DNA of 64,000 nt from Pseudoips prasinana (GCA_951640165.1 OX621263.1:12282001-12346000), one strand, 5' to 3'; positions 42,895 to 54,179 are shown, numbered from the stretch's first letter. Translations and numbers: made by a program. Notes: generated by a model from the letters alone, not told the origin.

Positions 42895-43659
42895 CATAAA
42901 GTAAGTATACTTACGGAATAGAGCAAGAAACGTGAGCTGTCAAACGAAACCGAAATAGGATGACATATGTGTGTGTACAATTGTTTATGTGTGCGTGTCA
43001 ATGATGTATCTCATGTCGATTTTTGTATTAATATCGATATCGATAGTATTAATCAGTAATGTGTGGTGATGGCATAGAATATCATCACTCCATCTCATTT
43101 CTCACCATCTTACTGCGATCGCCAAACCGTCTGCCAAGCGGGGCTATTATGGCATATCCTCCCATTCTTTGGGAAGGCTTTGGTCCAGCAGTGAATGTAA
43201 TTTGGCTGACATGATGATGATGATGATGAAACAGTCCCAGTGATAGTACTAAAATAGGATGGGATGGGATTTTTCATGGCTGAAACCACGATTCGTGAAG
43301 TGAAGTAAGAATATTTAAGAAAAACTCCGAAGAAATTTTAAATAATTAATTTTTCGCATTAGAGTTGTCGGTAGCTGTTAGATAATTAAAATGAAGATTA
43401 AAGATTGTTAATCACTAGATAGGTAATGATATACACGGCTATAGTTAGAAACGCGCGTCGGTCTCAATAATTTCAAATTCTAAATTCATTTATTCCGTAA
43501 AAAAATACATTTATGTGGAATCGTCATTTTTTACCCTACTGTACAGTACAGGACGTGGCAGCTGATGAAAACACTGCCAGTAAAGTCAGTAGGAAACCGT
43601 TTTTTAAATAAAATTTACTTAAATTGAATTACATATTGTTTGTGTGTTGACTTAAACCA
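42895..43659. other. spacer with a SINE-like repeat at 43085-43235
   Basis: 43085-43235 reads 'gatcgccaaaccgtctgccaagcggggctattatggcatatcctcc' and ends 'ccagcagtgaatgtaatttggctgacatgatgatgatgatg', the plus-oriented version of the 30075-30235 repeat, with a short (atg)n tail. No gene elsewhere. Confidence 0.6.
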
Positions 43660-44110
43660 AGTCGATCCCAAGCATTTTTGACACTCAAATAATCAGAAAT
43701 GTTGTAATAGGCCCTGCTATACAATTTGGCTTTAATAATTCTTTTGAACTTATTACTAGACAATGCTCTAATATCATTGGTGGGTTTGTTATAGAATCTT
43801 ATACATTGTTGCCCAAAAAAGAGTTACTTATTTTGTGGAGATGGGTTCGGATTATGTTGCATAATCTTATGTTGCAATGGTGTATGTATGTATGCAACAT
43901 AAGATTATTCTTATGTCTATATTTATACTACAGTTACGATGTTAACCTCTTTGAACTTTTCTCTTAGACACTCTCGGGTCAAGATTATAAATGGCTCTAA
44001 GAGCTTTTTATTGCAATATAAATATGGTGTTAATGTCAGGAGAGCTACCCCAGAGAATTCCATAAGACTATATACTATGAAAATAACTGAAATAAACTAT
44101 TCTAGCGCAA
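43660..44110 (-). pseudogene. LINE family A: RT C-terminal region, broken
   Basis: Aligns by eye with 56160-56590 (e.g. 'ttgttatagaatcttata', 'aaatatggtgttaatgtc', 'atgaaaataactgaaataaac'). Carries an extra palindrome at 43861-43908 that the other copy lacks. Plus-strand ORF 43939-44217 is antisense. Confidence 0.7.
43861..43908. repeat. perfect palindrome, 16-bp arms
   Basis: Arms 43861-43876 and 43893-43908, 16-nt spacer; absent from the paralogous LINE at about 56280. Confidence 0.85.
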
Positions 44111-44468
44111 TTCTAATGCAAGCGCTAGGCTTGCGTTCCGAGGAGGACTCGATTGAGACATATTTAGGAGAATTTTTAATTTGGGATTACTTCCATTTCC
44201 AGGGGATTCACATCTAAACATCACATAGGTACTTTAATATCAGTAATACATATTAGTTTACCGCGTGATAGACAGTGGACACGAAATATCGATAACTTGA
44301 TTCAGCCAAGAAATATTTTTCTGTTTACACTAGTGTAAACAGAAAAATATTTCTTTAAACAAAATATTCGTAAATTTTGCATCATGTGTATTAGATCTTT
44401 GATTCTTACATTATTAAATGTTTATAGAACAAGAATAGACAATGAACACACTTAGTGCCTAAAATTCG
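44087..44468 (-). repeat. right arm of the inverted duplication
   Basis: Reverse complement of 42375-42753. Starts inside LINE-A text and contains the 44308-44355 palindrome. Confidence 0.9.
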
Positions 44469-44761
44469 AAGCGTATCGGCAAAAATAAAACCTAAATTAG
44501 GAGGTGTCGATTAGGAATAATTTACCTGTGAAATGAACAGTTTTCAGGGTTATTTCTCTGTGTTGTACAACAATCTGTCACTGAACAATTCACCATATTT
44601 GTGAAGAAATATTTTTTTAAAATATCCACGATTTCACGTAAAATCAGAAAAATTCTCAGGAGTCAAATTCGCAGCGTGCCGATAAGTGCCGAAGAACTGT
44701 CAAACAAATGCCAAAAACAGTTCTGTTGCGTCGCATCACGCATTTCTTTTTATCATACAGT
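44469..44761. other. spacer, nothing recognised
   Basis: The overlapping plus-strand ORF (44601-44915) runs through the poly-T of the next LINE and is not credible. Confidence 0.4.
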
Positions 44762-45143
44762 GTTTTTTTTTTTTTTTTGTTTTAACACTTTATCTCTCCC
44801 GCCGGGATCGAAGTCCTTATGTACCTTACATGTTTTAATAAAAAATAAATATTCTATTGTGTGTGTAACAAATATGATGATGAAAACAATATTGTGCGTT
44901 GTTTTCCTACCTTAACTTAATGTAATTTTAATTACTTATATATATATATTTCTTAACTATATTTATACATTCTGTCTGCCTTATACATTTTAATTGCAAG
45001 TATTATACATATCTCTATGTACAATCTTACAGTACATTTCAAAGCTTATTTTATATTTATAAATTACATAAACACTTTTTTTTCTTTAACGATAACAAAC
45101 ATTAAACTTATAAGATACATTACATTAATACATTACATTTAAT

Positions 45144-46568
45144 TTATTTATTTCTTTTTATCACTTTTGTTAGTATATTGACACCGTATTTTATAAATAT
45201 TTCCCTTTGTTTTTCAGATTTCATGATAATATTCACGTTTCCTTCACAAATTGGGCACTCAAGTAGTTTTTCCACATTAAATCTTTCAAGTCCAAAGACG
45301 GGGCATTCGAAAAGCAATTGCTCTACAGTCTCGTTTACCCCAGGGTTACAGGAGCACGATGGGTCCTGCTTACACTTGAATCTGTACAAGTACCCAGAGA
45401 ACCCACCGTGCCCAGTCAGCATCTGTGTTATTATACCATTTAACTCAATATTCTTTATTATTTGAAAGGCTTCAATGGCGTCTGGGAAAAATATTTTTGT
45501 AGTTGCGGCTGTTACCCCTGACCCATTCATCAAGCGATTCCTTTCGGATATTCTTCTTGATGTATGAAATAGGACACCGATCGTAGTCCGGCCCTTTTTT
45601 GGAGTTGAGAGCAGCGCTCTTTGCCAATTCATCGGCGCGTTCATTTCCCGGCAGTCCTGCGTGGGCTTTTATCCAAAACAAGGAAACATCTTTGCCTTGA
45701 ACAGAAGCTGCTTTCAGGTAAATACGGGCTTCTACCGCTAGGCGATGTTGATGACTGACTCTTACGCCGATTTCGAGTCACTATATATTCCAAAGCTTTT
45801 GTCCTTGCTCTGCATGACTTCTTTAGTAGCTCTGCATATGGCCAGAAGTTCCGCCTGATAGACCGTACTATACGATGGCAATTTCAGTTTGACGGCTTTA
45901 ATTTCGTTTGCATAGTTCCAAAAAGACAATGCAGCTCCAACTTTGGCTGCCGTCAGTAAAGATTCTTACAGCTTGGCGGTTATAGTTGTCTACCTCTTTG
46001 TGGTCCATCAGACTTATGAACTTCAGGCTCATATGGGTCGCTGGGTGTCCATTTTCAGCCGGCTTTGACCTATGTTCGATTTCCCTTCCTGCTAATATTG
46101 GCTGCGGATATCCTCTTTTAGTTTCTTACAACGCTGCCGCTTCACGTATACTGATGTCGAGAGACAGAAGTCCAGCCAAAGCAGTGCTGCGTTCAGGGAA
46201 ACAGTTCTGTAAGCTTTGATGAGCTTTAGTGCGAAACCTCTTTGAGTTGCGTTTAGTCTCTTTTTAGCTCCCAATTTCGCAACTGCCGACGCCCAGGCAC
46301 TCGCCGCGTACATTAAAACTGGCTCTACAACAGCGGTGTATATTACCCTTATTACCTCAGGGTTCAGGCCCCAACTAATCCTTGCCACCCTCGACAGCTG
46401 TTTGTATATATTTATTCCTTTCTTACAAATATTCATTATATGTTGATTGAATGTCAAACATCTGTCGATGGTGAGTCCATGAATTTTAATTTCGTTAGAC
46501 ATAGCGATGGTAATTCCCCCCATGTTCAAAAGTGGAGTGTCATATTTTAGCTTCCGTGTAATCACCAT
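45144..46568 (-). pseudogene. LINE ORF2: RT thumb, RNase H and C-terminus, broken
   Basis: 46568-46092: MVITRKLKYDTPLLNMGGIT, IKIHGLTIDRCLTFNQHI and the thumb. 45960-45472: STVYQAELLAICRATKEV, FGIYSDSKSA (the RNase H D), stop, then FWIKAHAGLPGNERADELAK (last catalytic D region). 45644-45144: TQMLTGHGGFSGYLYRFKC, then C-x-C..and LLFECPVFG, ending KVIKRNK and a stop. Order RT-RNase H-Cys motif fits the I/LOA/R1-like LINEs that kept RNase H. At least three frame breaks. Confidence 0.85.
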
Positions 46569-46592
46569 TGCTTTAGTTTTTTGCGGTGCAAA

Positions 46593-47169
46593 TTATAGTT
46601 TGTTTCTGATACCCCACTCCTGAACATAGGTAAGGGCAGAGTTAGCTATACTTTGAACTTGTGAGGCTGTATCACCATCAAAGATAAGGACAATGTCATC
46701 TGCAAATGCCTGACAGTAGTCGCCTCTTGCCTCCAGGTCTTTAAGAAGTGGGTCGCGGAGTAGGTTCCAGAGTATTGGTCCTCCTATGGAACCTTGAACA
46801 CACCCCTTATTTGTATTAATGGAGTGTGCCTCCCCACCGTATCTTACTTCTACTTTTCTATCACGTAAGTAACTGGCCATTACACGTTGTATGTTACCTG
46901 GGCATCCTTCTTCTGCCAAGCGGACCTTAATAGCCGGCCACCAAGCGCTATCGAAGGCTTCTATGTCCAGAGAAACCATGATTGTCAACTTTTATGTTCG
47001 AGTTTGCTTCGTATATGTTTCAGTAGGTCATAAAGAGAGTCCTCGGTGCTCCTTTGTGGCATGAAACCGTATTGACGGGAACTCATTTTAGGTAGTAAAT
47101 GCCACTTGAGCCTACATACTATCATTTTTATAGTATTTTCCCTAAGACTGGTAGCAAGCCGATTGGCCT
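46593..47169 (-). pseudogene. LINE ORF2: RT palm with FADD, broken
   Basis: 47169-46989 reads RPIGLLPVLGKT and KMSSRQYGFMPQRSTEDSLY in a frame that ends near 46990; 46988-46593 continues MVSLDIEAFDSAWWPAIKV, NKGCVQGSIGGPILWNLLRD and AFADDIVLIFDGD. FADD is the catalytic site. Confidence 0.88.
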
Positions 47170-48282
47170 TTAAGATTTGGGGCTAGCGTAGTCTTCCGTT
47201 CCCGGTTTTCTTAAAACCACTACTGTGGCTTCGTTCCATATTTTAGGGAAGTGACCTAGTGCTAAACATTTGTTTGCTAAAGCCAGGTAAGTTTCCGGAT
47301 CACTCGCAATAGCTTGCTTGCAGATTTCAGGTGTGAGACCATCTGCTCCCGGAGACTTCTTAGGATTGAAGCTCTCCACAGAGGTTCTTAGTTCCTGCAG
47401 AGTAAATGGAGGGTCATGTTCAACATGGCCGTCATTTATCTGTTCGGCTTTGCTTCTGATTCTCCTGTGGTCAGCATTATCCTGGCATTCTAAATCTTTT
47501 GGGTAGAAGGTCTCAGCAAGTAGTATGGCAGACTCTTTGTTATTGAGATACTGTCCGGCTTTTTTCAAAGGTTGATCTTCATGCCACTTTGATGTTTTAC
47601 CAATAACCCTGTAAATACCCTCCCACACTCCTTCTTTGTCTTGCTTTTGGCAAAACCCTTTCCAGCTTTCTATTTGTGCTCTTTTCACCTTATTTTCATA
47701 TTCATCTTTTTTCTTAAGGTATTCTTCTACAACCCTGTCTCTGCGGACCGGCGCAGCACAACGGATTCTTCTCTTCATAGTGGTGACCTCTTTTTTCATT
47801 TGACCTAATTCTTCCGTCCACCATGAGAATTGAATGTTTGTTTTATTTGAGATAGTCGGTATATGTTCTGTACATGACCTCACAATTTGATTTGTATATT
47901 TATTAGCTGTTTCTTCTAATTGATAATTGTTTACTATTTTTAGAATTTCGGCTTTATTTATGTTGTTTTCTATTTTTAATGTGGTGAGTTTATTATGAAA
48001 TTGGTTCCAGTTTGCTTTTTTCGTGTTGTATTTCCTAGTTGTTCTTTTAATACTTATACCATTTGATTTCTTAAGTTTAATTTTAAATGTAATCACGTTA
48101 TGATCCGAGCTGGTCATAGCGTCCTCTACTTTCCAGTCCTCCACCAGTTCGAGCATATCCACCGTGCTTGCTGTTACATCTATGTGGCTGGAGTATATTA
48201 TTTTGCCTCTTATTGTGTCAAACGTAGGAGTATCTCCAATATTTAAGTCATGCAACCCAATTTGGTCAAGGGTTCCGGCCAT
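47170..48282 (-). pseudogene. LINE ORF2: endonuclease end, linker and RT start
   Basis: A long 370-codon frame: IGDTPTFDTIRGKIIYSSHI, DVTAS and TSSDHNVITF (endonuclease SDH), a ~200-residue basic linker, then FNPKKSPGADGLTPEICKQA and FPKIWNEATVVVLRKPG, the first RT block. The frame stops at 47170 where a frameshift breaks into the next RT block. Confidence 0.88.
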
Positions 48283-48287
48283 AAGTT

Positions 48288-48784
48288 CTATCTGCTATTT
48301 TTGGCATTAGCATCCCCTCCTATGATTATTTTTCTGGATTTTGCTTCTACTATATTTTCCAAATGCTCCAGGTATTGCTCTATATGGTGGTCTGGCTCGA
48401 AGTAGTAGGATACTACTGTTATTTCCCAGGCACTAGTCCGTATTGTCACCACTACAATGTTGTTTGTCGTCAGCTTGGGGTGTTCTACGACGTCTAATGC
48501 TTGGTTAAAAACGGCTTTTGCAGCCTTAACAACGCCCTCCCCTGGGCTGACGTTCTGGACAATACGTACACCCTTGTATGTTCTTAGACTTTTGGCACCA
48601 CCCACATAAGGCTCCTGGAGCAGTCCAATATATATCTTCCTTTTTCAGCTTCCATTAAAAATTCATTCATCGCCAGTTGTTTTCTTTGTAGGTTAGCCTG
48701 CGCTATAAGATAGGGTCTATTGTTATATGAAGCTGACGTTTGATATACGTTGGAGTTCGTAACGTTCTTGTTAACAGTAGGCAA
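48288..48784 (-). pseudogene. LINE ORF2: endonuclease N-terminal half
   Basis: PYLIAQANLQRKQLAMNEF (48784-48584) followed in another frame by IVVVTIRTSAWEITVVSYYF, then EAKSRKIIIGGDANAKNSR (the GDxN active-site block). One frameshift in the middle and a stop before the next segment. Confidence 0.82.
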
Positions 48785-49070
48785 CTGTTGATCTCGCTAT
48801 GGCGTCCCATTTTTTTCTTACAGGGCAGTTAAGGTCAAACGCATTGTGGTTACTGAATTTTTCAAACTTAGCCCACATGCAGTTGTTACAGGTAGGTAGT
48901 TCTCCCGTAATCCCATCCTGGCAATCTGCTCGCAAATGCGGTCCACCACAATGTGAGCAGAGGTCCTCTCCCTCAGTACACAGCTTCCGACTATGACCAA
49001 AACGAAGACACTTGGAACACACAGTGTTGCAGCTAATGATATTTCGCTCGCTCAGCCCTTTTGTGCTCTA
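48771..49070 (-). pseudogene. LINE ORF1: zinc-knuckle C-terminus
   Basis: VCSKCLRFGHSRKLC, LCSHCGGPHLRADC and TCNNCMWAK..LNCPVRKKW: three Cys/His knuckles at the end of a Gag-like ORF1. The upstream part is lost. Confidence 0.8.
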
Positions 49071-49080
49071 TTCCGTAGGT

Positions 49081-49581
49081 ATACTAAATTTATGTTTTAT
49101 ATGCATAGTTTCACAGAGCAAATAAAATTCCTAAATACATATATTTTACTAGTCAAGCCCTTTCATTTAACACTCGTATTGAAGTAGTTGTGTGAAAATA
49201 GGTTATCCCCCATTTCGTGGCGGCGGCCATCTTGGATGGATTGGATGACTTGGATTTTCATCAAACATAACTAAGAAAATTTATCTATTCTGTGCTATCG
49301 GTGACGCGGCAAATGAACCAATGTATTTCCACCGTTGGTACACAGTCTTAAAGTTCCGTTTGGCTTGCGTAGGAGTCGACTACCTTAAAAGGGCTATAAA
49401 TCATACTGCTAATAGTTAATGTGGCTAAAGATCTAAGGAGTGTGCCTTCTGTAATGACTTATTCTGTGGAGACACGAAACGTCTAAAATTAAATCGCCTT
49501 TAGACATAATACATAACTCGACGACGCGACGGCACAACTTGTGACCATTTTTTTTTTAATTGTTGGACATTTTCATTTCAG
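49081..49581. other. LTR-like tail, repeated block and spacer
   Basis: 49101-49137 matches the 39301-39335 tail; 49145-49240 matches 38715-38790. The rest, up to the splice acceptor at 49581, is not recognised. Confidence 0.5.
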
Positions 49582-49716
49582 CTCAGCGTGGATTTCCAAT
49601 AAGGTTCTTCGAATATGTTCCTCGGTCATACAATTATCCTAGGACGTTTGAGCCTGTGGTACGTGAAGAGTCTACGTTCTTAAATCGTCCTGCTCCTCGG
49701 ATTCCTAATGAATCAG
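49582..49716 (+). CDS. host gene of unknown function, penultimate exon
   Basis: A polypyrimidine tract and 'tttcatttcag' acceptor (49581) precede 135 bases open in one frame, ending at 'aatcag|gtatgg'. The reading starts with two bases of a split codon, then QRGFPIRFFEYVPRSYNYPR and TFEPVVREESTF..APRIPNES, and one base left over. That phase joins exactly to the exon at 50115. The protein text is rich in Pro, Arg and aromatic residues and matches no family I know. Upstream exons are not identified. Nearly everything else nearby is transposon, so this looks like genuine host coding sequence. Confidence 0.6.
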
Positions 49717-50114
49717 GTATGGGCAAAAACCTTACCAAGAATAATTAAAAGACATGAGTTGATAAGCTTTAAATTCTTGTCATTCTTCCTACATTTATTT
49801 CATATACACACACGCGCATACACACACACACACAGACACTCTCACGCATACACAGCCACACACATACACACGCACAACGTGTTTTTAGTATTCTATTTTT
49901 TATAGTATCACGAGGTAAACGATCATGCGGGGCATCCGATGGTAAGTGATCACCGCTGCCCATGGACAGTTGTAACCCCGCATGTGCCTTTGATAAAGAA
50001 AATGGCTCGGTTCTTTAAAGTTGGGATATACATATTTGCAGTTAATTGACTTCTCTGAGTGATAGTGAGAGGAAAAAGTTTCTTGTCCTATTAATATAGG
50101 TATCATTAATTCAG
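49717..50114 (+). other. intron between the two unknown-gene exons
   Basis: 398 bp, gt...ag. Holds a (CA)n-rich tract (49803-49880) and a short dispersed-repeat fragment (catccgatggtaagtgatca, 49937-49956). Confidence 0.6.
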
Positions 50115-50326
50115 GTAATGTGGATGAAATTTTCATTTTTTACGAGCGGATCTGTGGCGGAACAAGGCAACCCCTGATAAACAGTAAAGGAAACATGAGA
50201 CGCCACATCTCTCCGCAGAGAATTAAGCCAGGCAGCGGGATTTTCGAAACGTTGAATGCGATTAATAGGAAGAAGTGTGTCTGGCTCAGAAGTGGCACCA
50301 ATCTAATGGGTCTTCCATACATATAA
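50115..50326 (+). CDS. host gene of unknown function, last exon
   Basis: Follows 'attaattcag'. With the G left from 49716 it reads GNVDEIFIFYERICGGTRQP, LINSKGNMRRHISPQRIKPG and ends RKKCVWLRSGTNLMGLPYI, TAA. Two cysteines, strongly basic C-terminal part. No signal, membrane segment or known domain in these two exons. The alternative is a chance ORF, but matching splice signals and phase over both exons make that less likely. Confidence 0.6.
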
Positions 50327-50572
50327 AAATGCATGTTTGTCTGTATGTCCTTTATAGGATCGTAAACTATTGATCATGTCACAATATTTGATCATGTGAT
50401 CTTCAGCGAAGTGTTGTACAAAAATAAGTACAGAGAAATTGAACGATATAATGAATTACGGGCAAAATATAAACTTTAACACAAATCCAACACAACGATG
50501 TATTCCGTTTTATAAAATTATTATAAAATGCGTAAGTATGTAATAACTTCTTCATATGAAGTAATTTTGGAC
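50327..50572. other. 3' flank of the unknown gene
   Basis: AT-rich; no clear AATAAA close to the stop, only aaaataagta at about 50420. No further gene. Confidence 0.4.
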
Positions 50573-50760
50573 TGGCCTGTTGGTCTAGTGGTTAGTGCTC
50601 CTGACTGTTATGTCAGAGGTGTTAGGTTCGATTGCCACTCAGGACAATTTTTTTAGCGATGAGCACGATTATTTAGTCTGTGTCTGGGTGTTATTTAGCA
50701 TATTCATTTTATCGTTTTTAAAAATATCTAACTAGTTGTAGCTGAGACTTCACTTGATTT
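50573..50760 (+). mobile_element. tRNA-derived SINE
   Basis: Starts ggcctgttggtctagtggttag, a box A-like match, with box B ggttcgattgc at about 50629. The anticodon arm is distorted, so it is not a functional tRNA. The tail 'gatgagcacgattatttagtctgtgtctgggtgtt' is the usual body of a common lepidopteran SINE. Box A and B would serve RNA polymerase III. Confidence 0.8.
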
Positions 50761-50784
50761 AATGTTAACCTAATTATACATATA

Positions 50785-51027
50785 TGTCGGAGAATAATAA
50801 ATAATCTATGCACGATTCTATAAGAATGAAGTGGCAACACTAGTAAATCATGGATATCATAATAATGGAGTGGCAACACTGTTGTACGTGTCATCGTGAT
50901 TTGAAGGGTTGACATTTGACGTTGTCAATGCACTAATATCTGTCAGTAGTGCGATTGGACTTGACACTTGTTCTAGTACCGTCGCCTGCGCCGGGTGTGC
51001 GCACTGATCGATTTTAAAAATACAACA
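50785..51027 (+). repeat. gypsy 5' LTR
   Basis: TGTCGGAGAATAATAAATAA at the start, TACAACA at the end; near-identical to 55802-56044. Confidence 0.85.
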
Positions 51028-51488
51028 TGGCGGACACGGACCTCGTGGACGTAGATTCTAATCCATCTGAATCTGCGATAGCAGCGGTGGGATCGATTCC
51101 AAAATCATCCCACGTGTCTACCGCAATGCCTGCTACTCAAAATCAAGAATATTTTCGTGATTCGGTTCCACCACGTAGCGAAAATAGTGTCGTTACAAAA
51201 TTGAAAAATAACGATGAAAATACAACCCCGCTGATTGTGAATTTACGGCTGTATCGCAAACTCGTGGACCGATTACGAAACGCGAAACGTTACATTGACA
51301 CATCTTCGATGTCGAGCTCGCAAGTGGACTTCGAAGTCGTACCCGTTGTGCAAAACGTTAGACGAAGCAAAGGAGCGTTTATCAAGACAGTTAGCGGCGA
51401 CCGAGAGATTGATGACCTTTTTCAAGATATGGTGCCGTTTGGTGCAGTGACCGTGCTAGAACTTACATACGTGGAGTACTCGACTTAG
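51027..51488 (+). pseudogene. gypsy gag N-terminal part
   Basis: 153 codons: MADTDLVDVDSNPSES, Ser/Asn-rich middle, NLRLYRKLVDRLRNAKRYID, then a segment ending LTYVEYST. The ATG uses the last A of the LTR and the first TG of the presumed primer-binding site (tggcggacacggacct). Gag core, major homology region and zinc knuckle are absent, so the frame is truncated. The start resembles other insect gypsy Gag proteins only in general composition. Confidence 0.6.
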
Positions 51489-52185
51489 AAGCTAGCCTTG
51501 ATTGACCATTTTGAGCCTGCTTCGAGCGAAGGTAACAAGATCGAAGTTGTTAGCACAGGTATCTCGGATGCTCAGGTATGTTCAGACTTGTTTAAAACAT
51601 GCCTACTGATTTCGTGTTTCGATGTGGTCACTCGTGAAGAGCGGAGTCTCTCGGCCAGTTCGTGTGTATCGTTGAAGAGTAGTTTTGGTGCATCAGTGAA
51701 CGTGGAAGAAGTTTTTATTTAACAATGAAAAGAGTACGGGCTCTGATAGTTAGGCTGCCTTTCTGTCGGTCGACACTTTGAGTTAAAATAATTAGTTTGT
51801 TCTTTTCGAGGCGAAGTTGATCGTGCTGTCTCTTTGCAAATAAGGAGACGGCATTGGCGATTCTGGATTGGGGAGAAGTTACCAGTTTGTATTAGAGTAA
51901 ATTTAAAGTAACCTCTAAAGTAAAAGTGCCTCGTGTCGAGTGTGAGTGGTGAATCTTTATTTTATGAGAAAAAACCTGTAAGTACTTTTATTATATTGTT
52001 TAAAAGGCACTTGATGACCTAATGCTGCACTGAAGAATTTTTGATATCTGTGAAATTCATAACACGTGTTGTTTTGTGTGGTTTATACTTTTTAGATGTT
52101 GAAAATACGCCCAACGTCTGTTATATTTAATTTTTATGGTGACAATATGCGCGTTTTGAAGGTTAAATAGTTTGAACGGTTTATT
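51489..52185. other. gypsy internal region, non-coding remnant
   Basis: No recognisable domain; a 74-codon ORF (51498-51722) may be decayed gag. Confidence 0.35.
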
Positions 52186-52560
52186 TCGAAGTCTATGGAT
52201 GTAGGGGCAAGTTAGATCACATACACGCTCTTGTGGACAGTGGTACAGATTGTTCCCTAATTCGTAAATGATTTGTTGATAACCATACAGGTACTCGAGA
52301 TTTTATATCCGCGCGCCTGACAGGTATTGAGTCGGACATTACATTTTCTTTTTTATTATTTATTAGTATTAGTAGTATTAGTCTGCCTGTCAAGGTCAAC
52401 GAAGTACTCGTGTGTGAGAAGTGACTTTTGTAATTGTAGATTCACATATTTTTGGCTCATGATGTTATGATAGGTAGATGTTTTTATCTAACCGGGATTG
52501 AGCTTGACTATTAGTAACAAAGTCACCCGCATCATTCGCGAGGTCCATGCTGAAGTTTGT
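52186..52560 (+). pseudogene. gypsy protease (retropepsin), broken
   Basis: In a frame starting about 52207, KLDHIHALVDSGTDCSLIRK carries the catalytic D-S-G; after a stop, RDFISARLTGIESDITFS, and later in another frame HIFLAHDVMIGRCFYLTGIE resembles the 'DVILGxDxL' end. Stops and frameshifts throughout. Confidence 0.7.
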
Positions 52561-52664
52561 TTATGACAGAATCTTGACACTTGTACAAGCTATCGATACT
52601 GATTTGATCGACTGTAAAGACGTTTCTCAATTACTGACAAGTGGAGAGATTCCTGTCTGTTCTA

Positions 52665-52920
52665 GTAATAATTCATCATCATTATGTTAGCCGAAGGACG
52701 TCCACTGGGCGGAGGCCTCCCCCGGGAATCTCCACAGTGGTCGGCCCTCCTTGTGGGGGGCCTGCCCGCGCTGCGTCTTCCGGTGCGTGGTCCCCGGTCG
52801 GGAGCCTGTCTGATCTAGCGGCCGTCGGTGTTGGGAGCTGTGTGCTCCGCCCGCTTCCGTTTCGGTTTGGCAATTCTTTGGTTATAATCATAATCATAAT
52901 ATCTTTATTTGTATAAATGT
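52665..52920 (+). mobile_element. dispersed repeat insertion
   Basis: Reads 'catcattatgttagccgaaggacgtccactg', 'ggaggcctcccccgggaatctccaca', 'ctgcgtcttccgg' and ends '(ataatc)n..tatctttatttg'. A diverged copy of the first part lies at 59630-59860. GC-rich against the surrounding gypsy DNA. Confidence 0.7.
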
Positions 52921-53339
52921 GGTGAATACAGGTGTTATTGTTTTCATCATTTAAGTTTCACACATTTGTCATATTGTACATGGCATACAAATGTTGTACT
53001 TACAAACTAGGTATATTGAACTTAAAATACTAACTTACTGATTTGTGACACAATTTTTATGCCGGCTACTTTGTTTCGCCTGCGGATTACGACGTTTTTA
53101 TTCGATCGCGCAGGGATACTCCGAGCGTGGCACTCTCCGTTGCTCTTTGGGTGACCTTGAGCCTTCTTGTGAGACCAATAGTGAGCGACCACGTGAAAGA
53201 CTTTAGACTTGAAACACTGCGTTATTTGTGATGAGAGGATATTGCGTAGCTTCCCGAACTATTTTAATTAATTGCTTCACTATAACCGAGAACCACGAGC
53301 GTAGGTTCTGGAAGACAGCTTCAGGTGAAATCCAAATCT
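52921..53339. other. gypsy-internal sequence, nothing recognised
   Basis: No domain could be read in any frame. Confidence 0.3.
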
Positions 53340-53640
53340 CGCTAAATTGTACCATGGTTAGAAGTACAGTTAGAAGTTCGCTTCAATTGTTGATGGGTTG
53401 TAATTAAAGTTCCCATCCAAAATTAATGCCCTTGTCCAAAAATATGGTTAGGTTAACCTCTACGAACTTAGATGTGAGGCATAATGCAGGATGGACGAGT
53501 TAGCTCATGCTGATAAGGTGCGTTATGGCAAGAGCAAAGTTAAAATCCATTTAAAATAGGAGACGTTGTTTTTGTCGGAAAGAACCCTAACGAATTGTGT
53601 TATTTACTTTGTCTTCTATGTAATTGTCCTGTTTGAGTGT
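53340..53640 (+). pseudogene. gypsy integrase C-terminal piece, out of order
   Basis: Frames read SSLQLLMGCN, INALVQKYG, a basic helix (ADKVRYGKSKVKIH) and GDVVFVGKNPNE, the segment that normally follows the integrase core ('SPLQLLIG ... VGDxVxVxxNP'). It lies upstream of the core at 54240 instead. Confidence 0.6.
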
Positions 53641-53984
53641 GTACAATGGGGAGTATTTTATTCTGATAATAAACAAATGAAGTGAAAAGTTTTCAAATCC
53701 TTGTAAGATAATAGAGGTCTATGACAACGATAGATACAAGGAACAGCCAATAGCTGGTGGACGCGTTAAGTACCTACGTATGTTACGAAAAACTTGGATT
53801 TGACAGTTGTAGTCAGAAATAACAGTGTAGTTAATGCCGATGGTTGAGTTAAATTCTAAGTTTAAAATGATTATTGGAGTTCATTGTAAGACACATTTAT
53901 GTGTTACATTATGAGTAATAAAGCTGGTTGATTTGAAATAAATTGTGTGACAAGTACCCTATTTCAAGTTCCTGAAACTTGAGT
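53641..53984. other. gypsy-internal spacer
   Basis: Nothing recognised. Confidence 0.3.
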
Positions 53985-54170
53985 ATAGAAAGCTCCGCGC
54001 TTTGTGCTTGAGACGATTGAGCATTGAAAGCTCCGCGCTTTGTGCTTGTGGTGGTTGAGCATTGAAAGCTCCGCGCTTTATGCTTGTGACGATTGAGTAT
54101 TGAAAGCTCCGTGTTTCGTGCTTGTGACAATTGACTATCGCAAGCTTCGTGCTTTGAGTTCGTGACGCTG
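53985..54170. repeat. 38-bp minisatellite, 5 units, hairpin core
   Basis: gaaagctccgcgcttt starts at 53988, 54026, 54064, then variants at 54102 and 54140. Each contains AAAGC and GCTTT, able to pair. Minus-strand ORFs through it are by-products. Confidence 0.9.
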
Positions 54171-54179
54171 CATTGCGCA

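Larger units (their letters stand above)
44762..49080 (-). mobile_element. decayed R1/LOA-type LINE with RNase H
   Basis: Minus strand. From right to left: ORF1 zinc-knuckle end, ORF2 endonuclease, RT, RNase H, C-terminal Cys motif, 3' UTR, and a run of T on the plus strand (44763-44781) that is the poly(A). The 5' end is truncated within ORF1 at about 49080, where LTR-like sequence begins. Confidence 0.85.

Noticed and set aside
50573..50650. tRNA gene
   Set aside because: Box A and box B are good but the anticodon and acceptor stems do not pair properly, and a SINE body follows.
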